Below, piece after piece: positions 51,401-59,400 of a stretch of 64,000 bases of DNA (position 1 is the stretch's first letter; each line of letters begins with the position of its first letter). This DNA is from Eutreptiella sp. 'Long Island Sound 2002'. Lineage: Eukaryota; Euglenozoa; Euglenophyceae; Eutreptiales; Eutreptiaceae. The stretch covers positions 42,424,090 through 42,488,089 of the forward strand of contig OZ038382.1 of assembly GCA_964036045.1 (NCBI GenBank), written 5' to 3'. The position numbers and the translations under genes were made by a program. The notes under the pieces are model-generated. The model did no database searches. It worked only from the letters and a program-made list of their open reading frames with translations, and had not been told where the DNA came from.

Positions 51401-52085
51401 CTCGTAAACGGTCAATTACCTCCCAAAAAGCCACAATTTGGCCTTTTTTTGCCATTTTTCCGTCGGAAAACACATTCTATCTTGTTCCGAGAGGCTGCGG
51501 ATCAATCAAAGGTGTTCCGTGGAACCACTTGACGATTTCCAAAACATAGCAACATCCACCAAGCCATCAAGCTCTCGTAACGTGCCAATCTACCCCCATT
51601 TTTGGCCCAAAATGCCACATTTTGGCCTTTTTTCACCACTCTTTCATCATAAAACACATTCTATCTCTTTCTAAGAGGTTGCGGATCAATCAAAGGTGTT
51701 TAATGGAACCACTTGACGATTTCCAAAACATAGCAACATCCACCAAGCCATCAAGCTCTCGTAACGTGCGAATCTACCCCCATTTTTGGCCCAAAATGCC
51801 ACATTTTGGCCTTTTTTCACCACTCTTTCATCATAAAACACATTCTATCTCTTTCTAAGAGGCTGCGGATCAATCAAAGGTGTTCCATGGAACCACTTGA
51901 CGATTTCCAAAACATACAAACATCCACCAAGCCATCTACCTCTCGTGACATGCGAGTATACCCCCATTTTTCGCCAAAACTGCCATATTTCAGCCTTTTT
52001 TTGCATGGTTACGGTCATAATATTTGGTCAATGTTGTTGCGAGAGTCCGCGAATCTTTCTATTGTGTTCCATGGAACCACTTGAT
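51401..52085. repeat. 184-bp tandem repeats (about 3.7 copies) upstream of the gene
   Basis: A second, unrelated tandem repeat is present. Equivalent points such as TTTGGCCTTTTTT (51437, 51621, 51805) and the GTTCC/GGAAC core (51514, 51698, 51882, 52066) are 184 bp apart. The middle two copies are nearly identical. The first has a deletion of about 11 bp near its start, and the last is diverged and partial. Three overlapping reading frames in these copies are repeat artefacts. Its place just upstream of a transposase-like gene fits subterminal protein-binding repeats or a duplicated promoter module. Confidence 0.85.
51882..51893. promoter_or_regulatory. 12-bp perfect palindrome GTTCCATGGAAC
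   Basis: It is present perfectly at 51882-51893 and 52066-52077, and in changed form at 51514-51525 (GTTCCGTGGAAC) and 51698-51709 (GTTTAATGGAAC). It has a fixed position in each 184 bp copy and is followed by CACTTGA in all four. A dimeric DNA-binding protein could use it; that is inference. Confidence 0.45.
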
Positions 52086-52315
52086 GACGAGGATGTGGGT
52101 TAGGCAAATATTGGTACAATTTCCTCTCCTATATTGAAGATTATGACGCGGACGGTGCCAAAAACAGCCATGTTTGGGGGTAGTGATGTGTCCCATGCCC
52201 AGCTGCTATGTCTTGTCACGTGCCAACTTGTTGTGTCGCAGGGAGGGTTTCCATACGATGTGTTGCATGTCACACTAGGTAGGTACTCAATCCTTTAAAG
52301 TGCCATTGTTATGAT
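52086..52315 (+). promoter_or_regulatory. presumed 5' region of the transposase-like gene
   Basis: A non-repetitive stretch of 230 bp lies before the start codon. It contains one CACGTG (52217-52222). Directly before the chosen start there is a two-codon upstream frame, ATG ATA TGA (52311-52319), whose stop overlaps the ATG at 52316. A splice-acceptor-like CGCAG near 52240 and a donor-like TAG/GTAGGT near 52277 leave open an upstream exon. No TATA box is obvious. Confidence 0.4.
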
Positions 52316-54079
52316 ATGACGAAGAGCAAGCCCCGCGTGGGCCGTCCCCGATTGGCCAATCCGTCGCTGAAGACCTTGAGGAACAGAGCTAGTGCCGCAA
52401 ATGCAAACCTTAAAAGGGCACTTCCCCAGTTGGTGACTAATGCCAAAGCTCGGAATCAAAAACGTGTCAAAAATCGACAACGTGCGGAGAAAAACCCTCC
52501 CCCAGAGGTTATTGTACGCTCCTTATTGGCAAAGCATGCGGGCAAATCGACATGGAAGCAGTTTATCGATACCAAGCAGGATATCAGCGACGATCAACAT
52601 CTAGGCATTTACCGCAACAAGGTTACTCGCTTGGCCAAAAGCTTAAGGGCCAATGTTGGTGGCGTGGTGTTCACGCGGCGATCGAGCCGACTCGACCCAT
52701 GGAAGGCCATCCCTCTCTACTTGCAAATAGCGAACCGCGACCACTTGCACCATGAAGGTACATACAAACGCAGCATAAACATCTTCATTGATGGTTGCGA
52801 GGTGGCGTGTTACAAACCCGCTGGTGTGGTTACTCTATCTCTTACTCTACCAACGTTACGGGTTCCACATCAAGTTAGTGCTGTGCTTCGCCTGTGTCAT
52901 TGGATGGGCACCGAAGAACCTAACGAGTTGAAGCTGCGGCTACGTAATCTGAAGCTAAAGGAAGTATTGACTGACGCTCAAAAGGGTGCATTTGATGGGC
53001 ATAGGTATCGAATCACCATGAACTTGGATTGGAGCCTTCTAACAAAAATCTTGTGTTGGGAGCAGAGTGGTCACGAGAAAGCATGCTGGGCCTGTGTTGC
53101 GCTCCGGCGGCATTGGATGTATTGTGACTACATGAAACAACCACAAAGGCCATTGGAATCCTTCTTTGGTGGCGTATTGGGCTTTTTCTTGTCCCTCTTT
53201 GAGACAATTGACGATATCATCTATGACGTCGTCCATTGTCTTGCATTGGTACTCCGCAACATGTTGTTGCACGCTTTGGATATATGGGTGCAAGATATGA
53301 GCGCTAAGTACCCACACCTTGTTGATCCGGGATTGTTGGGTCGTTTGCGGGATGTGTACAACAAGCATCTCGAACGGTGTCCGTATAGACCTCCGGACAA
53401 GCGCGGCCCTGAGTACAAAGGTTGGTCTCCTGGAGGAAATATGTCAAAGGAACAAATTTTGTACAATGACAAATTCTGGGATGACCTGTGCGCCGTTCTT
53501 CCAACGGCTGCACATGGGCTAGATTTCGGCGCAAAACACCCCGGTGTGCCAAGTGGAAGCCCCTTGCAATGGTACTGTAGAGAGCTCCGCCGCTTGTGCG
53601 TGCAAATGTGTGCCTGGAAACCCGAAGGAGTTGAGCGGCGCACTGCTGACTGTGACCGTTTGCACCGGGTGTATCAGGCCCTTGGGCTCCCGACGGAAAG
53701 GATCACGGTCCAATGTCACTTCTTCCTCGCCCACTATGAGCCGCGGTTGCGTAGGCATGCAAACTTGCAAGGTGGCAGTAGCGAAGGTGGCGAGCATGCA
53801 CATCAGACGGTGCATAGAATTGTTGCCGTGCGGAAGTCCAAGCCGAATCACAAATGTCCAGAAGGCATGAAAGAATTTGGACGGGATGCGGCTTTGGATC
53901 TAGCACTATGGGCTGAAGGTGAGATCCACCTTGAAAACGATTGTGACCACGCCATTGCATTGCCAAGTATGAGCTTGCAACAACTACTTCTTGTTTTGTG
54001 CTGCGTTGCGTTGTTTGTTCAAGGGTCACCAAGGCAAATATATCGTGCGGCACATCTCATCGTTGGATTGGGAAAATGA
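52316..54079 (+). CDS. DDE-transposase-like protein (587-codon ORF; 3' part probably intron)
   Basis: Expected role: DNA strand transfer as a transposase, or a domesticated relative. The N-terminus (1-60) is very basic with an AT-hook-like GRPR. Landmarks follow in the order of an uncharacterised DDE-like family known from cnidarians, sponges and some fungi. These are FIDG with D159; NLD with D238, then CWAC (C257, C260); a YDVVH segment (D304, H307) before a hydrophobic helix; and H468/H473 before SSEGGEHAHQ (E490, E493, H496). D159, D238 and E490 or E493 are the candidate catalytic triad. The FIDG site has GCE where the family usually has more small residues, so activity is uncertain. The start is the first in-frame ATG after a two-codon upstream frame. 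Residues 535-587, including a hydrophobic run, follow a strong donor (GAAG/GTGAGA at 53918/53919) and are probably translated intron. The family assignment is from memory of motif order and needs a profile search. Confidence 0.7.
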   Translation: MTKSKPRVGRPRLANPSLKTLRNRASAANANLKRALPQLVTNAKARNQKRVKNRQRAEKNPPPEVIVRSLLAKHAGKSTWKQFIDTKQDISDDQHLGIYRNKVTRLAKSLRANVGGVVFTRRSSRLDPWKAIPLYLQIANRDHLHHEGTYKRSINIFIDGCEVACYKPAGVVTLSLTLPTLRVPHQVSAVLRLCHWMGTEEPNELKLRLRNLKLKEVLTDAQKGAFDGHRYRITMNLDWSLLTKILCWEQSGHEKACWACVALRRHWMYCDYMKQPQRPLESFFGGVLGFFLSLFETIDDIIYDVVHCLALVLRNMLLHALDIWVQDMSAKYPHLVDPGLLGRLRDVYNKHLERCPYRPPDKRGPEYKGWSPGGNMSKEQILYNDKFWDDLCAVLPTAAHGLDFGAKHPGVPSGSPLQWYCRELRRLCVQMCAWKPEGVERRTADCDRLHRVYQALGLPTERITVQCHFFLAHYEPRLRRHANLQGGSSEGGEHAHQTVHRIVAVRKSKPNHKCPEGMKEFGRDAALDLALWAEGEIHLENDCDHAIALPSMSLQQLLLVLCCVALFVQGSPRQIYRAAHLIVGLGK

Positions 54080-54136
54080 CATATCACCCCCCCTTCCCCC
54101 CCCCCCCCCAAAAGTGTTTCTTCCGCCTACCACAAG
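53919..54136 (+). other. candidate intron 1 (GT-AG, 218 bp, phase 1)
   Basis: The donor is AAG/GTGAGA. The acceptor is preceded by a long C- and T-rich run (54088-54128) and ends CCACAAG. Splicing leaves one base of a codon on the left and two on the right, and the right exon is then exactly in the long frame that continues to 56037. The unspliced frame meets a stop inside this interval (54077). An alternative is that the C/T run is simply intergenic between two genes. Confidence 0.5.
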
Positions 54137-54162
54137 TGAACCCTGTCTTAGGCTTGGCAATC

Positions 54163-56037
54163 ATGTCCGGGGAGGCAGATGTACGCGACCACAAACGGTT
54201 TTGCTCCAAAGCCGAAGCCCTCAAATACCATATCAGTGATGTTTTCCGGGCGGAGGAGGAACCGGCTGAGGAGCATACCGCAGTGAAGAATGATTTGCAA
54301 ATCAATTCGGTGGCCTTTGGGCTCAGTGGTCGCGTACGGGAGAAAGGCACACCACCCACCGCACCCACCCTCTTTCAAGTAGCATGGAAGGGGAAGGTTA
54401 CTGGGAAAGTGTTCCCCAATGGTGAGATCGAGCTTCAGCATTCGGATGGGCCGAATAGGTACAAACCAGAGCACGTGCTACCGAAGCTCATTTATGGGAT
54501 ACGTGAAATCTCGCCCGCGGTAGCAATTCTGTCCGAAGACGCAAAGGCCGCTCATGCCGCTTTCAACCCGGATGAAGGAAGTAGTAGCGGGGATGTCAGT
54601 AGCGGGGATGATGCCTCTGATGAGAGTGACGGTGATTCAAAGAGAAAGCGGCCGAGCAATGCATCTCCACCATCAGCCGAGAAGAGAAAGAAGAAGCCAT
54701 GCCTCAAAAAAACCGCGAAGCCAGCGGCAAAAAAGGCTGAGCGGGGGCGGAAGGCACCGGAGGAGGAAATTCGCCGCGTGCTGCAACGGGTTAGGGAAGA
54801 TGGGTCATCTGCATTGGATGATACCCGAGACTGGGATGCCAAGAGCATGGCTGCACTTCTGGATGCATACGGAGCCTACCACACTAAGAGTGCCACGTCA
54901 AAAGAGATGCGGTCTGCCTTCCGTAGGGATCTCGATGATGGCCTAAGGGAGCCCTGCACTGTGCCTGCTGCACGTCCAAAGGAGGCCTGCACTTTTAAGC
55001 CTCTCTTGGGAAAGACTTCTGCGTTGTCTTTGGCGGTGGACGACGAGGACGAGGACTCAATGGATGAGTCAGGAGCTGCACCACGTGCTACCGATTCAAA
55101 GGAACATATCTTGCAAAAGACGTCTTCCTTGTCCTCCTTGTCTTCCTTGTCAATGGATGGGTTGACCGTAGGACCCCCAAGTAGAAAGGATGAGGCACAC
55201 GTCATTGCCAATAGTGACGACGCCGGGGACGGTTACATGACTGACAAGTCTGGGGAAGGGCGAGTCACCCCTCCGTTGTCCCGCACCCTCTTCCCGGGAA
55301 AGCATGACAGAAGGGATGGCCACAAGCATGATGATGATGATTACTCCGATATCCTTGAACCAAGGGATGGCGACAATCATGATGATGATGATGACCTCGA
55401 AATCCTTGACGATGGCGACAAGCATGATGATGAGGACCCCGATATCCATGCTTTGGTGCGGCGAAAGGCCTTCTCTCGAACAGGTGACGTGTTGAACAAG
55501 TGCACAGTCAAAGCACGCAGTTTGCGAGTGGAATCATTTGAATATATGTGGCCCGACCTTGGAGAGATGCGGCTGCACCCAGCCGCACTTGAGGACGAAG
55601 CCGATGAATGGCAAGAGCACGTGCTGCAGTCCATTACGGCTCAAAGGACGACATATGGGCTGCCCTTGCAAGGTGTTTACTTTGGGCGCCTGAAGGGCAG
55701 CCGTGAAGGCTCATTCACCAATTTTTGGGCCGAAAAGCGTTCGGGATTGACGGTCTTTGTGCCACTAGGCCTACCGAAAGGGACTTCATGGAAGGTGAAG
55801 GTCATCTTGAGCAGTGGAGAGTACACATGGGAAGTTGGTGACCGTGATTATTTCCAAGTTCCTGCTGAAAATGCTCGCTCACTTCTTCATCCAGCTGGTC
55901 GCCCCGCGTACTTTCTGGCGATGCAGTTTGGAGATGCTGAACACCCATTGCCAATGGCCATTGATTCCCCACGTGATGTATGTAGTGTGCAGTGTGCGAA
56001 TTATAATCTATGTGTATTTGGCGAACATTGCACCTGA
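54163..56037 (+). CDS. acidic/basic nuclear-type protein of unknown function (second exon or second gene)
   Basis: I do not recognise the family. The frame is open from 53998, with an ATG at 54076 overlapping the preceding stop; the start at 54163 gives 624 residues. Residues 65-110 look like a small beta-rich domain (FQVAWKGKV to HVLPKLI), loosely Tudor/SH3-like. Residues 138-159 are Ser/Asp-rich and 160-197 hold several lysine/arginine clusters typical of nuclear localisation. Residues 222-262 form two predicted helices, SAP-like at most. Residues 292-302 are acidic. Residues 383-428 hold three imperfect Asp/His repeats (HDDDD type). Residues 455-592 look like a folded C-terminal domain (YMWPDLGEM, FWAEKRSGLTVFVPLG). 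Residues 606-624 include four cysteines and may be translated intron, because a GTATGT donor lies at 55978. It is probably joined to the upstream transposase-like ORF by splicing; if not, it is a separate gene on the same strand 84 bp downstream. Confidence 0.65.
   Translation: MSGEADVRDHKRFCSKAEALKYHISDVFRAEEEPAEEHTAVKNDLQINSVAFGLSGRVREKGTPPTAPTLFQVAWKGKVTGKVFPNGEIELQHSDGPNRYKPEHVLPKLIYGIREISPAVAILSEDAKAAHAAFNPDEGSSSGDVSSGDDASDESDGDSKRKRPSNASPPSAEKRKKKPCLKKTAKPAAKKAERGRKAPEEEIRRVLQRVREDGSSALDDTRDWDAKSMAALLDAYGAYHTKSATSKEMRSAFRRDLDDGLREPCTVPAARPKEACTFKPLLGKTSALSLAVDDEDEDSMDESGAAPRATDSKEHILQKTSSLSSLSSLSMDGLTVGPPSRKDEAHVIANSDDAGDGYMTDKSGEGRVTPPLSRTLFPGKHDRRDGHKHDDDDYSDILEPRDGDNHDDDDDLEILDDGDKHDDEDPDIHALVRRKAFSRTGDVLNKCTVKARSLRVESFEYMWPDLGEMRLHPAALEDEADEWQEHVLQSITAQRTTYGLPLQGVYFGRLKGSREGSFTNFWAEKRSGLTVFVPLGLPKGTSWKVKVILSSGEYTWEVGDRDYFQVPAENARSLLHPAGRPAYFLAMQFGDAEHPLPMAIDSPRDVCSVQCANYNLCVFGEHCT
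55309..55455 (+). repeat. three imperfect Asp/His coding repeats
   Basis: The GATGGC(G/C)ACAA(G/T)CATGATGATG motif recurs at about 55314, 55368 and 55413, coding for DG-x-x-HDDDD. The flanks (GATATCCTTGAACCAAGG and CGAAATCCTTGACG) are also related. It is a duplicated acidic module; metal binding is possible but unproven. Confidence 0.7.
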
Positions 56038-56299
56038 CAGGTTCATGGCCTGAAGAGTGTTTTTCTTCTTGTGTTGTGCCTACATGTGTCATCTTTGCCT
56101 TCTTACTTTGTCTCTCCTCTCCCATATGGGCCGTAGCAAATGAGGTTGGAGAATCTTCCAAAGAAAGGATATAGTGGGCGAATTTTTCAATTTTTAGGCA
56201 TAGTGTGCAACTCCCATCTCCCAATGCGGTAAATTAGACCAGAACACAACAACACCGCAGAGCACAACACCGCAGAGCTCTTTTTCCTTTTGCCTATAG
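55978..56299 (+). other. candidate intron 2 (GTATGT...TATAG, 322 bp, phase 0)
   Basis: The donor GAT/GTATGT falls exactly between codons 605 and 606 of the second ORF. The acceptor CTTTTTCCTTTTGCCTATAG has a clear pyrimidine tract. The exon after it is open in the phase required. The unspliced stop (56035-56037) lies inside the interval. Confidence 0.45.
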
Positions 56300-56417
56300 G
56301 TCCATGAAGTCAACAGGCGAAGGCCCACTTTGCCTGCAGCACCCCAGGGCCCACGGAGGTCGGATCGCGTGCACCTTGCTGACGCGGCGCCCAAGAAGGA
56401 TGATGGTGCGAAGAAGG
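56038..56417. other. right flank of the island
   Basis: This stretch lies between the stop of the second ORF and the satellite. It holds the second half of candidate intron 2, the 15 bp duplication and the candidate last exon. No polyadenylation signal or terminal inverted repeat matching the left edge of the island was found. Confidence 0.6.
56249..56278. repeat. 15-bp tandem duplication
   Basis: ACAACACCGCAGAGC occurs twice head to tail (56249-56263 and 56264-56278), inside the candidate second intron and just upstream of its pyrimidine tract. Confidence 0.85.
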
Positions 56418-56473
56418 ATGGTATGGTATGGCTTGGTGTGAGAGCCAGGTGCTTTCATAATGAAGTGTGGTGA
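56300..56473 (+). pseudogene. candidate last exon, running into satellite
   Basis: After the TATAG acceptor the phase-0 frame gives 41 residues of island sequence rich in basic and proline residues (for example GPRRSDRVHLAD), then two KKD(D)GA-type repeats. It then crosses the island boundary and reads 16 satellite residues to a TGA at 56471-56473. The island part looks like a genuine exon of the preceding gene that has been cut off by the junction, so the natural end of the protein is missing. The same 16-residue satellite tail ends many spurious satellite frames. Confidence 0.4.
56418..56447. repeat. right 30-bp direct repeat bounding the island
   Basis: This is an exact copy of 51144-51173. 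It is at once the end of the island and the start of the resumed satellite array. Confidence 0.8.
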
Positions 56474-59400
56474 TACTTGCCGACACAATATCTCAAAATT
56501 GAATTCGGGACTTTCTGTCAAGTTATTGCAGCTCCCCCTTCAGCGTTCCGGGAAGGCATTAGAAGAAAATTTAGAAGGGGCATGTTCCATATTTTTGCAA
56601 AAAAGTTTCATTCTGGTACGCCACATGTATTGGATTTTCAGGTTGCTGCGTGGTGGTTGGCTAGGCTGTACGCGTGCTTTCGTAAAGTGGCACCTTTCGC
56701 CCTACCCGTTGAAGTTTTCGCTCTGGTCCACTGCCACCACACACCCACACTGCCATTGCACCCCCCGCCACCCCCGCGCGCGCGCGCGCTCGCTCGCCTC
56801 GTCTCGTCAAGCCAAGGCATGGCTGGCTTGGCTTGGCATGGTATGGTATGGCTTGGTGTGAGAGCCAGGTGCTTTCATAATGAAGTGTGGTGATACTTGC
56901 CGACACAATATCTCAAAATTGAATTCGGGACTTTCTGTCAAGTTATTGCAGCTCCCCCTTCAGCGTTCCGGGAAGGCATTAGAAGAAAATTTAGAAGGGG
57001 CATGTTCCATATTTTTGCAAAAAAGTTTCATTTTGGTACGCCACATTTATTGGATTTTCAGGTTGCTGCGTGGTGGTTGGCTAGGCTGTACGCGTGCTTT
57101 CGTAAAGTGGCACCTTTCGCCCTACCCGTTGAAGTTTTCGCTCTGGTCCACTGCCACCACACACCCACACTGCCATTGCACCCCCCGCCACCCCCGCGCG
57201 CGCGCGCGCTCGCTCGCCTCGTCTCGTCAAGCCAAGGCATGGCTGGCTTGGCTTGGCATGGTATGGTATGGCTTGGTGTGAGAGCCAGGTGCTTTCATAA
57301 TGAAGTGTGGTGATACTTGCCGACACAATATCTCAAAATTGAATTCGGGACTTTCTGTCAAGTTATTGCAGCTCCCCCTTTAGCCTTCCGGGAAGGCATT
57401 AGAAGAAAATTTAGAAGGGGCATGTTCCATATTTTTGCAAAAAAGTTTCATTTTGGTACGCCACATTTATTGGATTTTCAGGTTGCTGCGTGGTGGTTGG
57501 CTAGGCTGTACGCGTGCTTTCGTAAAGTGGCACCTTTCGCCCTACCCGTTGAAGTTTTCGCTCTGGTCCACTGCCACCACACACCCACACTGCCATTGCA
57601 CCCCCCGCCACCCCCGCGCGCGCGCGCTCGCTCGCCTCGTCTCGTCAAGCCAAGGCATGGCTGGCTTGGCTTGGCATGGTATGGTATGGCTTGGTGTGCG
57701 AGCCAGGTGCTTTCATAATGAAGTGTGGTGATACTTGCCGACACAATATCTCAAAATTGAATTCGGGACTTTCTGTCAAGTTATTGCAGCTCCCCCTTCA
57801 GCGTTCCGGGAAGGCATTAGAAGAAAATTTAGAAGGGGCATGTTCCATATTTTTGCAAAAAAGTTTCATTTTGGTACGCCACATTTATTGGATTTTCAGG
57901 TTGCTGCGTGGTGGTTGGCTAGGCTGTACGCGTGCTTTCATAAAGTGGCACCTTTCGCCCTACCCGTTGAAGTTTTCGCTCTGGTCCACTGCCACCACAC
58001 ACCCACACTGCCATTGCACCCCCCGCCACCCCCGCGCGCGCGCCCGCTCGCTCGCCTCGTCTCGTCAAGCCAAGGAATGGCTGGCTTGGCTTGGCATGGT
58101 ATGGTATGGCTTGGTGTGAGAGCCAGGTGCTTTCATAATGAAGTGTGGTGATACTTGCCGACACAATATCTCAAAATTGAATTCGGGACTTTCTGTCAAG
58201 TTATTGCAGCTCCCCCTTCAGCGTTCCGGGAAGGCATTAGAAGGAAATTTAGAAGGGGCATGTTCCATATTTTTGCAAAAAAGTTTCATTTTGGTACGCC
58301 ACATGTATTGGACTTTCAGGTTGCTGCGTGGTGGTTGGCTAGGCTGTACGCGTGCTTTCGTAAAGTGGCACCTTTCGCCCTACCCGTTGAAGTTTTCGCT
58401 CTGGTCCACTGCCACCACACACCCACACTGCCATTGCACCCCCCGCCACCCCCGCGCGCGCGCGCGCTCGCTCGCCTCGTCTCGTCAAGCCAAGGCATGG
58501 CTGGCTTGGCTTGGCATGGTATGGTATGGCTTGGTGTGAGAGCCAGGTGCTTTCATAATGAAGTGTGGTGATACTTGCCGACACAATATCTCAAAATTGA
58601 ATTCGGGACTTTCTGTCAAGTTATTGCAGCTCCCCCTTCAGCGTTCCGGGAAGGCATTAGAAGAAAATTTAGAAGGGGCATGTTCCATATTTTTGCAAAA
58701 AAGTTTCATTTTGGTACGCCACATTTATTGGATTTTCAGGTTGCTGCGTGGTGGTTGGCTAGGCCGTACGCGTGCTTTCGTAAAGTGGCACCTTTCGCCC
58801 TACCCGTTGAAGTTTTCGCTCTGGTCCACTGCCACCACACACCCACACTGCCATTGCACCCCCCGCCACCCCCGCGCGCGCGCGCTCGCTCGCCTCGTCT
58901 CGTCAAGCCAAGGCATGGCTGGCTTGGCTTGGCATGGTATGGTATGGCTTGGTGTGAGAGCCAGGTGCTTTCATAATGAAGTGTGGTGATACTTGCCGAC
59001 ACAATATCTCAAAATTGAATTCGGGACTTTCTGTCAAGTTATTGCAGCTCCCCCTTCAGCGTTCCGGGAAGGCATTAGAAGAAAATTGAGAAGGGGCATG
59101 TTCCATATTTTTGCAAAAAAGTTTCATTTTGGTACGCCACATTTATTGGATTTTCAGGTTGCTGCGTGGTGGTTGGCTAGGCTGTACGCGTGCTTTCGTA
59201 AAGTGGCACCTTTCGCCCTACCCGTTGAAGTTTTCGCTCTGGTCCACTGCCACCACACACCCACACTGCCATTGCACCCCCCGCCACCCCCGCGCGCGCG
59301 CGCTCGCTCGCCTCGTCTCGTCAAGCCAAGGCATGGCTGGCTTGGCTTGGCATGGTATGGTATGGCTTGGTGTGAGAGCCAGGTGCTTTCATAATGAAGT

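Noticed and set aside
50785-51549. 254-codon frame crossing from satellite into the island
   Set aside because: Its first 130 or so codons are an ordinary satellite frame and the rest runs into the 184 bp repeats. It is a chance read-through at the junction.
51438-52084. Three 78-92-residue frames in the 184 bp repeats
   Set aside because: They are successive copies of one repeat translated in shifting frames, and each is closed by repeat sequence.
52295-55634. Minus-strand frames opposite the two long ORFs
   Set aside because: They are short, overlap one another and mirror the coding composition of the plus strand.
51174-56407. CACC...GGTG ends of the island as terminal inverted repeats
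   Set aside because: CACCTATGAT at the left and the complement of GGATGATGGTG near 56397-56407 match only weakly and the right one is not at the boundary.
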